A DNA stretch of 64,000 bases from Bacteroidia bacterium (GTDB lineage: Bacteria > Bacteroidota > Bacteroidia > Chitinophagales > Chitinophagaceae). Made by a program: the position numbers and the translations under genes. This document shows, one piece after another, positions 28,889 through 38,005 of this stretch (position 1 is its first letter; each line of letters begins with the position of its first letter). The notes under the pieces are model-generated. The model was not told the origin of the DNA, did not search any database, and worked only from the letters and a program-made list of their open reading frames with translations. The DNA lies in assembly GCA_030426665.1 (NCBI GenBank), contig JAUHYD010000015.1:47369-111368 (forward strand), in the 5' to 3' direction.

Positions 28889-29170
28889 CTAATACCAGTG
28901 GTAATAGTGAGTGTGGTTGTGCTCTTTCATTTCGCTCTTCCAAGCTTTCTTATGCGCTTTGCGGTGTTTACGAGCAGCAGCAAATGGTCTGTCTTGACAC
29001 ATTTTCTTTTTTGCTTTGTATTCCTTCTTGTCAGCTTTCCAAGCTTTCTTCCATGCTTTGTAGCAGTGAAATTCATTTCTGTCACATTTGGAATCATCTC
29101 CGTGAGCTGAAGCGCTGTTGGCGCCGATAAGTGCGATCGATAAAAACGCTAGTAAGACGTAATTTTTCAT
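28889..29170 (-). CDS. Small secreted cationic protein
   Basis: A 93-residue protein with a signal peptide (cleavage after SASA, about residue 22). The mature ~70 residues are very rich in Lys, Trp, His and Ala, with AWKKAWKADKKEYKAKKK and a repeat-like KAHKKAWKSEMK, plus three cysteines (SKC, FHC, KMC) and a His/Tyr-rich C-terminus (HNHTHYYHWY). No family recognised. The composition could suit nucleic-acid, polyanion or metal binding, but this is only a suggestion. It has its own strong terminator, which supports it being a real gene. Confidence 0.75.
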   Translation of the reverse strand: MKNYVLLAFLSIALIGANSASAHGDDSKCDRNEFHCYKAWKKAWKADKKEYKAKKKMCQDRPFAAARKHRKAHKKAWKSEMKEHNHTHYYHWY

Positions 29171-29443
29171 TCAATAATGTTTTTGTGAAGGCAAGATAAG
29201 CAATAAATTACATTTTCCATAGCATATTTCGACTGTTTTTTTTATTTGCTCTGGAAATCATTGTTTTTGGGCTCGGATCAGTCGTTTTTAGGCCATTTTT
29301 AGCGTAAAATGACCTAAAATTGTTGATTTCTGAGTCACCTCGTTTTCTGGTATTTCTATTGTTGTTCGTGCGTTGGGGATCGCAAATCGTATTAACTTTT
29401 CTTTTTGACATTATATTAATATTGGGTTTCGTTATTTTGTGGC

Positions 29444-30637
29444 ATGATAAAGCACCTGCTGGTATTTATGGTCTGTCTGACTTTGTCTGTGACGGGTATG
29501 TCGCAGAGCGATTCTGCTGCCGGGCCATTAAAGTCGCGTTCGGGCATACGAATAAGTTTATTGACATGTGGCACGGGTGATCAGGTCTGGGAGACTTTCG
29601 GACATACTGCTCTCAGAGTTGTAGATAGTTCCGTGGGTGGAAGGATGGGAGATATCGTATATAACTATGGAATGTTTAACGGGTACGACGAGAACTTTGA
29701 GCTCAAGTTTATGCGTGGTAAGCTGTTGTACTACGTAGCTACCGAGTTTTATGGAAACTTTATGGAGGAATATTTTTCGTATGGTCGGAAAGTAGAGGAA
29801 CAGGTTTTGCTATTAGAGGAAAAGGACAAACAGAAGATTGCTGCGTTTTTACGTAGAAATACATTGCCGGAAAACAGGTATTATAAATATGATTTTTTCT
29901 TTGACAATTGTGCAACCAGAATAAGGGATATTTTTCCGGATGTGCTGGGAAGTAATTTTCATTTTGAGGATGTTAGACCCAAAGGTGTTCATTTGTCGTT
30001 TAGGGATATTATTAACAAATATTTTTATAAGAAACACTGGGAGCGCGTTGGAGTAAATATATTGTTGGGAAGCAAGATAGACAGAGTGATGACAAATGCG
30101 GATATTATGTTTCTGCCGGATTACTTGCGAGATGGGGTTGCAAGTGCTAGCTACAATGGAAAATCAATCGCTACCGAACCGGAATTAATTTTAGATGGCA
30201 GCGAACAATTGCCGGCTGGTCCCAACTTTCCGTTAGTACTAACAATTCTGATTTTTTTCTTGACACTGATAGGAATATCTGTTCCGAAGTTGCAAGTCCT
30301 CGGTAGGGTAATGCGGATATTGGTGTTATCTGTCACAGGGTTGCTTGGGTGCCTGATTCTGATTATGTGGTTTGGAACTAACCATCAGGGGTGCAGCCAG
30401 AATACAAATATACTTTGGGCATTGCCACTGAATTTTTACATAGCTTTTGCGAAACCGAAAGGTATCGGTAAATATTCAGTTATTGCCATGTTGTGTATCG
30501 TTGGTGTCCTTATAGTTCATATTGCAGGCGTTCAGGCAATTATTCCGGAGTTTATTCCGTTATTATTGTCATTGTTGTTGGTTCATGGATGGAATTATCG
30601 ACGTTCGACGTTAATCGTTTCAAAAAGCAACACTTAA
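29444..30637 (+). CDS. DUF4105 membrane protein
   Basis: A 397-residue protein with a signal peptide (MIKHLLVFMVCLTLSVTGMSQ) and an N-terminal DUF4105 domain: ISLLTCGTGDQVWETFGHTALRV, VYNYGMFNG, FFFDNCATRIRD. This domain is related to lipoprotein N-acyltransferase-like (Lnb) and papain-fold proteins; Cys, His and Asn of the GTGDxxWETFGH and DNCATR blocks are candidate active residues. The C-terminal 150 residues have about five hydrophobic helices. It is followed 4 bp later by an alpha/beta hydrolase gene, so they form an operon. A TATTTTG box lies 8 bp before the start codon. Confidence 0.85.
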   Translation: MIKHLLVFMVCLTLSVTGMSQSDSAAGPLKSRSGIRISLLTCGTGDQVWETFGHTALRVVDSSVGGRMGDIVYNYGMFNGYDENFELKFMRGKLLYYVATEFYGNFMEEYFSYGRKVEEQVLLLEEKDKQKIAAFLRRNTLPENRYYKYDFFFDNCATRIRDIFPDVLGSNFHFEDVRPKGVHLSFRDIINKYFYKKHWERVGVNILLGSKIDRVMTNADIMFLPDYLRDGVASASYNGKSIATEPELILDGSEQLPAGPNFPLVLTILIFFLTLIGISVPKLQVLGRVMRILVLSVTGLLGCLILIMWFGTNHQGCSQNTNILWALPLNFYIAFAKPKGIGKYSVIAMLCIVGVLIVHIAGVQAIIPEFIPLLLSLLLVHGWNYRRSTLIVSKSNT

Positions 30638-30641
30638 GATA

Positions 30642-31433
30642 ATGGCACAACCGGAAATTTTTTATAGAAAGACAGGTGATGGACCGGCTATCGTCCTATT
30701 GCATGGGTTCCCGGACAACGGAGAAATATGGAGCGATATTGCGGGGCAATTGGCAGAGCATTACACCGTTTTGGTGCCGGACCTTCCTGGCAGCGGAAGG
30801 AGTCCGCTTAAAGGTCCTACTTCTTTAAACGAAATGGCGATCGGGATTGAAGAGATTATGTCATTCGAAGAAATAGAAAAGGCAGTTTTGATTGGTCATT
30901 CCATGGGAGGTTATACAGCAGCGGCATTTGCAAGATTGTTCCCCGCGCGTATTGCGGGCCTTTCATTTGTGCATTCGTTTGCGGCAACTGACGACGAGCA
31001 GAAAACAAAACTTCGTAAAAAGACAATTTCGTTGCTGAAAAATAGCGGGAAAAAGGTATTTGTCGGACAGATGACAAGCAACTTGTTTGCACCTTCATTT
31101 TTAGTTAAACATCCCGAACAGGTCAGGTCCAAAGAAGAGTTAGGTATGAGGATGGAAACGGAAGCAATGATCAACTTTTACGAAGGTATGATAGGCAGGG
31201 ATGACAATAGAGAAGTAATACAAAATGTCAAGTGTCCTGTTCAATGGGTAATAGGTAGGCAGGATAACGTGACTAACTACAAAAATATAATGAAGGAGTG
31301 CCACTTGTCTACTGTAAATTTCGTAACTTTATATGGCAACTGCGGCCATATGAGTATGGTTGAGCAACCTGACATGCTCGTAAAGGATTTGAAAACATTT
31401 ATTGAGTATTGCTATTTTACCGGACAGCCCTAA
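30642..31433 (+). CDS. Alpha/beta hydrolase
   Basis: A 263-residue serine hydrolase of the alpha/beta fold. Visible: oxyanion block LLHGFPDNGEIW, strand-acid PDLPGSGRS, the nucleophile elbow GHSMGG (Ser about residue 87), and catalytic His in GNCGHMSMVEQP. An acid is likely in VIGRQDNVT. No signal peptide, so cytoplasmic. Substrate unknown; ester or lactone hydrolysis is the default expectation. It is tightly linked to the DUF4105 gene upstream and to the type IX cargo gene 5 bp downstream. Confidence 0.9.
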   Translation: MAQPEIFYRKTGDGPAIVLLHGFPDNGEIWSDIAGQLAEHYTVLVPDLPGSGRSPLKGPTSLNEMAIGIEEIMSFEEIEKAVLIGHSMGGYTAAAFARLFPARIAGLSFVHSFAATDDEQKTKLRKKTISLLKNSGKKVFVGQMTSNLFAPSFLVKHPEQVRSKEELGMRMETEAMINFYEGMIGRDDNREVIQNVKCPVQWVIGRQDNVTNYKNIMKECHLSTVNFVTLYGNCGHMSMVEQPDMLVKDLKTFIEYCYFTGQP

Positions 31434-31438
31434 TTTTT

Positions 31439-33391
31439 ATGATTAAAAAATTTCCGTATATAATTGTTTTTCTACTTGCCTTTTGTTGCACGGAAGTAAA
31501 GGCATCACACATTGTAGGAGGTGACTTTTCTTATAAGTATCTGGGTGATACAATGGTGGGAGGGCAGTTGGTACAGAAGTATAAAGTGACCCTGTATATA
31601 TATCAGGACTGCTTTAATGGAGTTCCTGACGCAATTGCTGAGGATAATCCGGCATATTTTACTGCCTACCTGAATAGCAGTGTGCCGTCTTTTTTTACTG
31701 TCGATACTAATATCAGGTACAACCCCAGTCTTGAAAGTGGAGGAAGTATTATAGTGCCGAAAAATTTCAGCAATGAATGTGTAAAGAATGTACCTGAATT
31801 GTGCCTGCAGCGTCAGCGGTTCGAAAAGACCTATTATTTTCCTGCCAGTACTGTAGGGTATACAATTGTTTATCAGCGTTGTTGCAGAAATTCAGCGATA
31901 ATAAACGTCCTCGATCCGGGCGATGAAGGTGCCACCTATTTTTGCACTATTCCACCGACATCGGTACGGAATAATAGTGCGGTATTTAAGAATTACCCAC
32001 CACAAATTATTTGTCAGAATAATCCGCTGTATTACGACCACTCTGCGAATGATGATGATGGCGACTCACTCTCGTATGAGTTCTGCCCAGCAAATGTTGG
32101 CGCTACTAATAGCAATATTAAGCCCAGCATTGCGAGACCGCCGCCATTTGATACTGTGAAATATTTTTTGCCTTATAGCTACGAGAACCCAATTTCCGGT
32201 TTCCCGCCTATTAAGATTGATCCTGTGACAGGAATTATTTCCGGCACGCCCAACCGCATCGGACGATACTTGGTTACTGTTTGCTGTCATGAATGGAGAA
32301 ATGGAGTGATGATAAATACCGTAAAAAGAGAATTTCAGTTTGTGGTAACGAATTGCTCTAAGGTAGTGGTGGCGGACATGCCCTTGTTTTCAGATGCGCC
32401 AAATACCTACATAGTAAACTGTAAGGATTACGACGTCAACTTTGTTAATACTAGCACAGGTGGCTTTAGTTATCATTGGGAGTTTGGCGTACCAGGGGAA
32501 TCCGCCGACACGTCTTCTGCATTTCAGCCTTCATTTAATTATCCGGATACCGGAACGTTTGCTGTTAAGCTGGTAGTCAACCCGGGCTCTACGTGTCCGG
32601 ATAGTATAACGCGGTTGGTAAAGATTTATCCAAAGTTTTATTCTTCGTTTATAGATAGTGGAGCCTACTGCCCGGGTGCAACTTTGTTTTTTACAGACCA
32701 ATCGACATCTACTATCAAACCAATAACATCATGGAAATGGAACTTCGGTGATGGTACTTCTTCTGAAGAAGAAAACCCTTCTCATATGTTTCCGTTGGGT
32801 GGGACGTACAATGTAATCTTGATCTCAGAGAACATAAAGAACTGCGTAGATACGTCGTTGCAACGAATTGTAATACAGAACTTCACGCCCTTTGCAGGTA
32901 ACGATACAATGGTGGTAAAGGGTGAAACAGTACAGTTTGATGCAAAAGGCGGGGTGGAATACAGGTGGGCACCACCGGACTACCTTACTGATACGTCGAT
33001 AAGCAACCCTCGTGGAACGTACTTAGATACCGGGTACCATACTTATTCTGTGTTTGTAAAAAGTGCGTATGGTTGTAGTGGTTACGATACGATGAACGTG
33101 TGGGTTGTTAATCAGGCTTCGTTCATTGTTCCGACAGCGTTTTCGCCCAACGGCGATGGACTAAATGATGTTTTTCGTCCACGTTCGGTGGGGTATCGCA
33201 ACCTTAAATTTTTCAGGGTCTATAACCGTTGGGGAGAGCCCGTCTATTATGGTAAATCCTTAGAGACAGGGTGGGACGGAATGCACAATGGGCGGCCTGC
33301 TGAGGTAGGCGTTTATTTCTGGCAGATAAAATTTATTGACCGTTTTGGGAAAGAAGGGTACATGAAGGGAGATGTGACGCTTATCCGATAA
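31439..33391 (+). CDS. Secreted PKD-domain protein with type IX C-terminal sorting domain
   Basis: A 650-residue exported protein: signal peptide from ATG 31439 (in-frame TTG at 31409 is less likely), an N-terminal region beginning ASHIVGGDFSYKY with several conserved Cys, two PKD-like domains (YHWEFGVPGESADTSS and SWKWNFGDGTSSEEENPSH), and a C-terminal gliding-motility-associated domain with TAFSPNGDGLNDVF, YNRWGEPVYY, GWDGMHNGRPAEVGVYFWQI. The last domain is the type B signal for export by type IX secretion and surface attachment. Many such proteins are adhesins. Ends 91 bp before tRNA-Asn. Confidence 0.93.
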   Translation: MIKKFPYIIVFLLAFCCTEVKASHIVGGDFSYKYLGDTMVGGQLVQKYKVTLYIYQDCFNGVPDAIAEDNPAYFTAYLNSSVPSFFTVDTNIRYNPSLESGGSIIVPKNFSNECVKNVPELCLQRQRFEKTYYFPASTVGYTIVYQRCCRNSAIINVLDPGDEGATYFCTIPPTSVRNNSAVFKNYPPQIICQNNPLYYDHSANDDDGDSLSYEFCPANVGATNSNIKPSIARPPPFDTVKYFLPYSYENPISGFPPIKIDPVTGIISGTPNRIGRYLVTVCCHEWRNGVMINTVKREFQFVVTNCSKVVVADMPLFSDAPNTYIVNCKDYDVNFVNTSTGGFSYHWEFGVPGESADTSSAFQPSFNYPDTGTFAVKLVVNPGSTCPDSITRLVKIYPKFYSSFIDSGAYCPGATLFFTDQSTSTIKPITSWKWNFGDGTSSEEENPSHMFPLGGTYNVILISENIKNCVDTSLQRIVIQNFTPFAGNDTMVVKGETVQFDAKGGVEYRWAPPDYLTDTSISNPRGTYLDTGYHTYSVFVKSAYGCSGYDTMNVWVVNQASFIVPTAFSPNGDGLNDVFRPRSVGYRNLKFFRVYNRWGEPVYYGKSLETGWDGMHNGRPAEVGVYFWQIKFIDRFGKEGYMKGDVTLIR

Positions 33392-33432
33392 CGTGTTACA
33401 TCAAAAAATATTCAGAGAATTCGGCAGAAAAA

Positions 33433-33463
33433 TTTTGTGGAAAGAATAAACTGCCTATTTTTG
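33433..33463 (+). promoter_or_regulatory. Promoter of tRNA-Asn
   Basis: TTTTG at 33433-33437 (-33) and TATTTTTG at 33456-33463 (-7, exact TAnnTTTG) are 18 bp apart, with the expected start near 33470, 13 bp before the mature tRNA. Confidence 0.7.
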
Positions 33464-33482
33464 CAATCCCAAACGGGGAAAT

Positions 33483-33559
33483 TCCTCCTTAGCTCAGTTG
33501 GTTAGAGCACATGACTGTTAATCATGGGGTCCCCCGTTCAAGTCGGGGAGGGGGAGCCA
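33483..33559 (+). tRNA. tRNA-Asn (anticodon GUU)
   Basis: A full cloverleaf: acceptor TCCTCCT pairing with AGGGGGA, D arm AGCTCAGTTGGTTAGAGC, anticodon stem CATGA/TCATG around loop CTGTTAA (anticodon GTT at 33517-33519), T arm CCCCG-TTCAAGT-CGGGG, discriminator G and encoded CCA (33557-33559). One T.G pair is in the acceptor. It serves as the integration site for the accessory region that follows. Confidence 0.97.
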
Positions 33560-35069
33560 AAGTGGACTGGTCGGATTTATTTCCGACCTTTTTACTTTTA
33601 GCACCACGTAAGTCGTTGATATTTAATGACAAAAGGGATAGTAACGAGTTCGGGTTGGCAGTTCGATAAGTATTATTCTCAAAAACGATTTTTTCAGGGA
33701 AAATCGAACTGACCATAAGTTTACGAACCTCTCCGTTGGTATTGTTGAAGAAGTTTGCCATCTGTGGCAACAGTTTTATTGCATATTCCAAATAGTGTTT
33801 GAATAGAGGTTTTTGATTTTCTATGTCTTCTTTTTGTAGCAAAGCATTAAGTCTGTCCCTCTCTATCGTAGCTTTTACTTCACCATAAACTTGAGAGGTA
33901 ACCTCGTTTGTCGCTAACTTGTACTTCATATTCTCAAGCAACTTATCTAAATCGGATATTTTTTCTTTCAATTTCCTGATATTTAGCATTCTGTCAGAAT
34001 CTTGCTTGTCCAATTCCTCTTTAACCATCTCCAAATAAAGATTCAAGACTTCTTTATTGATACGCAGACCTGATAAGTACTTTACAAATTCAGTATGAAG
34101 CTTATCCACTGAATGCCTTATTTTACACTTTTGGCACTCGTAGTAACTGTATTCTTTTCCATTTGGTTTCGTTGTTTTGTAGGCTACCATGTGGTGATTA
34201 TATTCGGGGCAAACGAGGCTACCTTTAAGCGAATAATTATCTTGCTCCTGCTGAAATGCTGTTGCTTTACGTTTTCCTTTTTTGAGTATGTTTTGAACCT
34301 TGTAGAAAGTACTTTCGTCAACGATTGCGTCATGTAGCCCTTCTGCCTCTTCATACGGTTGGTCTTTGTATTTTTGTACAGCTACTTTTCCGATATATGC
34401 CACGTTTCGCAACATATCAAGAAAACCCTGTTTGCAAGGCAATTTGTGTCCTAATGACAGGTACTTTTTACGCAAACTGTCAGCTTGGTAAATACCTCTT
34501 GACATTTCCTCAAAAACCTCCCTTACTAAGCCTGCGTTTTCACCCGGTATTAATGTTGATTGATCCAAAGCATTTCGATGATTTTTATATCCGAACGGTG
34601 CTGTTCCTGTCCAGTATCCTTTCAGCCGCGCTTTTCTTGACGCTTCCGTAGTGCGTATTGTATTTTTGTCATTCTCTACCTCGCCGACAGATAGGTATAA
34701 TGCCAGTAAAATTTTGCTGTCGGGGTTGTTCAAATCGAGTTGTTGCTCGACGGTTAGTATTTCTACGCCTAATTTGCTCAACTTTCTAATTTCGGTAAGC
34801 GCAAACTCTACGTTTCGGGCAAACCTATCCCATCGAAGTACTAATATCGCATCTACAAGTCCCCGGTTCTTACGGAGAAATTCCATTGTGTTTTGCCATT
34901 TTGGTCTTTCAAATGTTTTTGCAGAATGCTCCTCAAAAACGTCTAACACAATTTCGTAACCGTTCAGTTTGCAGAATTGTTCAAGCACATCTTTCTGATG
35001 ACCCAAACTGTGTCTCTGATTATTCTCATTCGTTGATATTCTGCGGTAAATTATGACCCTCTTCCCCAT
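33522..35069 (-). CDS. Large serine recombinase
   Basis: A 515-residue site-specific serine recombinase. The catalytic domain starts KRVIIYRRISTNENNQRHS with the nucleophilic Ser, and continues with VLRWDRFARN; a recombinase domain (GTAPFGYKNH onward), a zinc-ribbon-like region and a C-terminal coiled coil follow. In the ribbon the second cysteine pair CQKC is present but the first reads CPEY, so one ligand is lost. The C-terminal tail APPPRLERGTP is antisense translation of the terminator and tRNA-Asn, with the stop inside the anticodon arm. ATG 35069 is the natural start; the upstream in-frame start at 35102 overlaps another small gene. It is the probable integrase of the first block of the accessory region. 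Confidence 0.88.
   Translation of the reverse strand: MGKRVIIYRRISTNENNQRHSLGHQKDVLEQFCKLNGYEIVLDVFEEHSAKTFERPKWQNTMEFLRKNRGLVDAILVLRWDRFARNVEFALTEIRKLSKLGVEILTVEQQLDLNNPDSKILLALYLSVGEVENDKNTIRTTEASRKARLKGYWTGTAPFGYKNHRNALDQSTLIPGENAGLVREVFEEMSRGIYQADSLRKKYLSLGHKLPCKQGFLDMLRNVAYIGKVAVQKYKDQPYEEAEGLHDAIVDESTFYKVQNILKKGKRKATAFQQEQDNYSLKGSLVCPEYNHHMVAYKTTKPNGKEYSYYECQKCKIRHSVDKLHTEFVKYLSGLRINKEVLNLYLEMVKEELDKQDSDRMLNIRKLKEKISDLDKLLENMKYKLATNEVTSQVYGEVKATIERDRLNALLQKEDIENQKPLFKHYLEYAIKLLPQMANFFNNTNGEVRKLMVSSIFPEKIVFENNTYRTANPNSLLSLLSLNINDLRGAKSKKVGNKSDQSTLAPPPRLERGTP
33569..33594 (+). terminator. Rho-independent terminator of tRNA-Asn
   Basis: GGTCGGA, loop TTTATT, TCCGACC, then TTTTT. It begins 10 bp after CCA and lies inside the 3' end of the antisense recombinase gene. 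Confidence 0.8.
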
Positions 35070-35211
35070 AAAATATTTCTTTGAAATTTTGTATATCAGC
35101 AAGCATTATTGGTTTTATGAAATCCCTTATTTTTTTGGCTAAACTCTTGTTATATATTAAGCCTTCATCATTGTTGTTTAAAATCTCCAAGCACCTTTCT
35201 TCGCTTAGCAT
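35026..35211 (-). CDS. Small protein upstream of the recombinase
   Basis: A 61-residue acidic helical protein (LSEERCLEILNNNDEGLIY, then KSLAKKIRDFIKPIMLADI). It overlaps the recombinase start by 44 bp in another frame, so the two are probably translationally linked. Small proteins of this kind with an LAxxI helix recur in front of recombinases in Bacteroidota mobile elements; function unknown, possibly a regulator or directionality helper (guess). Confidence 0.55.
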   Translation of the reverse strand: MLSEERCLEILNNNDEGLIYNKSLAKKIRDFIKPIMLADIQNFKEIFYGEEGHNLPQNINE

Positions 35212-35593
35212 CCTATTCGTATTGCATCACTCGAAGTAGTGAGAGCAATCTATGAACAATCGAATTATAAAATTACTTTATGCAATGATTTAAACAATTT
35301 TTGGGCCGGTTGGGAGTGCAATACTCAAGTCTGTGGGCAATGTGGGGTTTTCCTGTGGCTTAAAGTAGTTGAGAGCATTACTACTTCCACATCCCGTAAA
35401 ACGGAATGTAACCTCTCTAAGTCTTGTTGTTTTGAGGGAATGTTTGGGCGAGTGGGGGCTGTGGAGGGGCTACGAGAGTGCCAAATGAAGCCAGTATGCC
35501 AGTGTTTTTCCGACACAAATGTAAGAATTTTGGTCGAACCCAAATTTCTTAATCGTTTAAAGTAACTTTAGTAGGTATCGCTATTATACAGTG
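35212..35593. other. Intergenic region, 382 bp
   Basis: No convincing gene; the reading frames found here have implausible composition. It is GC-richer than the flanking genes and contains one copy of an 18-bp direct repeat (35553-35570). Confidence 0.4.
35553..35570. repeat. 18-bp direct repeat, copy 1
   Basis: TCGTTTAAAGTAACTTTA, identical to 39820-39837. The core TAAAGTAACTTTA is a near-perfect palindrome. The two copies flank a 4.25-kb segment with a membrane protein, a resolvase, DUF488 and ApeA. Confidence 0.7.
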
Positions 35594-36388
35594 CTACTCG
35601 GTCATTTTTGACATTTTTTCACTAATGCCTATTACCAAGTAACGAGTAGCTTTTTTGGGTATTATCTCGTATGTAACACCACCTATCTTGGTCTTTGCAC
35701 TGTTATTTATATTCTTTTTTATCCATCGTCTTGCTGTTTCAGGTTCAGCATTCTCATACTGCACTGTGCCAACATAACCTAAAAACTCTGCCGCTTTTTC
35801 ATCGGTATTATTGTTAGAGTAATTGGTGAACATTGCATAAATAGCAGTGATTTCACTTGGGCTTGTACCAAAAATTCCGACTTCATAACTACCCATATTT
35901 TCATGCAGAGTACATTGCCATAGCGCATGACCTCCACTAATAAAGTCCTTGGTTAGTTTAAACCCTTTATTGGTGTAATTCATATAAACATCGGCTGCGG
36001 AAATGTTTGGGATGTATTTTATTGACTTTTCTTCTTGTACCTCAATGCTGCCTGTTGCGATAACAGTATCCGTTTCAGCGACAGTAACTATTTCTGTTGG
36101 TGGTTGAATTTTGTGCTGTACTGGTTTTGTTGCGGGGAATGAAATAAAGCCCAGCACAAACAATAAGACCATGCCTGCTATCTTCTTCTTTCGTTCTCTT
36201 AAAAACCAAAACACACCCTTTAAAGCATGACTATACTTTGACAGTATGATGAGGATAAGCATTAAGAAGCATAAAGCTGCGAAATATCCTTTATTTGATA
36301 ATGCTGTGAGAGTAGCTATTGACGTAATTACTATTGCTGCAATCTCGATAGCCCTTGGGCGGTTGTTTTGTACCTGCATATTATTCAT
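35594..36388 (-). CDS. Membrane protein of unknown function
   Basis: A 264-residue protein with three hydrophobic helices near the N-terminus (about residues 14-28, 33-48 and 70-85), separated by a basic loop (RERKKK). A ~180-residue C-terminal soluble domain follows (from QPPTEIVTVAETDT), probably outside the cytoplasmic membrane. The soluble part has a conserved-looking GGHALWQCTLHENMGSYEVGI strand set, but I recognise no family. Leftward, lowest gene of the segment between the 18-bp repeats. Confidence 0.65.
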   Translation of the reverse strand: MNNMQVQNNRPRAIEIAAIVITSIATLTALSNKGYFAALCFLMLILIILSKYSHALKGVFWFLRERKKKIAGMVLLFVLGFISFPATKPVQHKIQPPTEIVTVAETDTVIATGSIEVQEEKSIKYIPNISAADVYMNYTNKGFKLTKDFISGGHALWQCTLHENMGSYEVGIFGTSPSEITAIYAMFTNYSNNNTDEKAAEFLGYVGTVQYENAEPETARRWIKKNINNSAKTKIGGVTYEIIPKKATRYLVIGISEKMSKMTE

Positions 36389-36668
36389 GTTCTGTGTGTG
36401 TGAATAATCGAGGTAAAAAATCAGGCGTAACCTAATTCACCGTCCCCGACTCGCCCCGCCAAGGGCTACACAGAAAACAAATGAACAGGTACGCCCGTAC
36501 TGGACGCTGCCTGAACATCTCTCTTTCTGTGTTATATTTTGGCGGTATTTGTCGGGAAAGAAAATGCCAGCAACTAAATGCTATATATGTTACGTCTTAT
36601 CTTTTACTCATCCGTATAATTTGTTTCAAATTTAGTGTATGACCTTGATAATACTTACATGTTTTATG

Positions 36669-37376
36669 TTACACGCCACGTTTAGCCCCACTATTTTCCT
36701 CTTGAGAGGCATATAGGGTTGCGTTGGTATGATATAGTCTCTGAACCTGTGTTTGCCTGAAATTATGCCCTTTTCTCGTTTTGAACCCGCATCTATTCAA
36801 TTCCTTAGTGATTTGACTGAATGTATTACCTGCATTGAACATTGATACAATTAGAGATGTGGCTTTCTTGTTGTTCTCATTGTTCAGTGCATTATCGCTA
36901 CGTACCTTCTGCCCTTTCAGGATTGCAAGGGCTGTTAGGTTATTGGGTTTGCCGAGTTGCTTGCCCCGCTTTTTAGCCTCTTGCAAAGCAGCTTTGGTGC
37001 GTTGGCTAATTCTCTCCCTCTCATCTTGAGCAAGGACTGCAAAAATGCCAATGGTTACTTTGTTTGCATCAGGCATGTCAACGCATGTAAAATCTACGTC
37101 GCTATCCCTCAAAGTGAATATAAAAGCTGCATTCCGAGAGAGCCTATCCAGTTTGGCAATTAGCAACTTTACGTTTCTTTTTTTTGCTTCTGTAATCGCA
37201 AGTTTTAGTTGCGGCCTCTCATTATTCTTCCCACTTTCTACATCCTGATATTCCATTACTATTTTATCGGTATCAGGCTTTATGAAGTTTTGCACGGCTG
37301 TCTTTTGTGCCTCTAAGCCAAGACCCGATTGCCCTTGTTTTTGTGTTGATACCCGATAGTATGCTATGTATTCCAT
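36669..37376 (-). CDS. Serine recombinase, resolvase/invertase type
   Basis: A 235-residue serine recombinase. The catalytic Ser is in AYYRVSTQKQGQSGLGLEAQ; LIAKLDRLSRNAAF and DERERISQRTKAAL are the other active-site blocks; the C-terminal ~50 residues carry an HTH (NTFSQITKELNRCGFKTRKG). ATG 37376 is preferred to the GTG at 37382. It lies 19 bp after the DUF488 gene in the same direction. It may mobilise the segment bounded by the 18-bp repeats, or resolve element multimers (inference). Confidence 0.9.
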   Translation of the reverse strand: MEYIAYYRVSTQKQGQSGLGLEAQKTAVQNFIKPDTDKIVMEYQDVESGKNNERPQLKLAITEAKKRNVKLLIAKLDRLSRNAAFIFTLRDSDVDFTCVDMPDANKVTIGIFAVLAQDERERISQRTKAALQEAKKRGKQLGKPNNLTALAILKGQKVRSDNALNNENNKKATSLIVSMFNAGNTFSQITKELNRCGFKTRKGHNFRQTQVQRLYHTNATLYASQEENSGAKRGV

Positions 37377-37401
37377 GTTCACATTTTTTAAAGGTTGGTT
37401 G

Positions 37402-37899
37402 TTAAAACGTAAACATGTCTAAAATTGGGTTGTCGTTTATGTGCGGCTTCAATTGCCCAGCCTTGTCAATGTGAATTACGGAAATTCCCATCTTGTAAAG
37501 CGATGCGCCGACCAATCTCTTCCGATGACAACTATTTTCATCCAGTTCAGCACACAGCAGACAAACTCTCTCTCCGTAACTGGTAAGTGTTACTAAGTCA
37601 ACGAGTGCATCTCTGTATTGTTTGGTCATTTCGACCAAACCATAATTCAATACTCCATTGCTGTATAATAGCTCGTTGGATGGTCTTCCGCCAAGAGCAT
37701 CTCCTTTGAAAAGATAAGAGATGCCGCTTTCGTTTAGATGCTTTGAGAAAGCAGATTTGTTATAGGCAGGTTGATAACGGGAATGTGGTTTAGAACGTAC
37801 ATCAACAACGGTGGTGATGTTGTATTGGTAAAGAATTGAGGTGAACGTTTCTATTTTCCTGTTGCCGTACCCTATGGTATAAATTGATGTGCTTTGCAT
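37402..37899 (-). CDS. DUF488 family protein
   Basis: A 165-residue DUF488 protein: YTIGYGNRKIETF at the start, VVDVRSKPHSRYQPAYNKSAFSKHL, ISYLFKGDALGGRP, and CLLCAELDENSCHRKRL. The arginines, the CAE...CHR pair and the GGRP loop are the conserved features. Biochemical role is not established; members are often found near DNA-repair or defence genes. Here it precedes the resolvase by 19 bp and follows ApeA by 106 bp, all leftward. Confidence 0.88.
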   Translation of the reverse strand: MQSTSIYTIGYGNRKIETFTSILYQYNITTVVDVRSKPHSRYQPAYNKSAFSKHLNESGISYLFKGDALGGRPSNELLYSNGVLNYGLVEMTKQYRDALVDLVTLTSYGERVCLLCAELDENSCHRKRLVGASLYKMGISVIHIDKAGQLKPHINDNPILDMFTF

Positions 37900-38005
37900 T
37901 ACAGAGTGATTTTCTATCTCTCTGTAATCTACCTCTTACGTAATTGAACGGCAATTAAGCGGTATCTTATGCTTCTATGGTTATAGTTGCAGCAACTATC
38001 GTGAT

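Noticed and set aside
35239..35565. 108-codon frame in the recombinase upstream gap
   Set aside because: Cys-rich low-plausibility text, runs through the 18-bp repeat, and an equally long antisense frame overlaps it.
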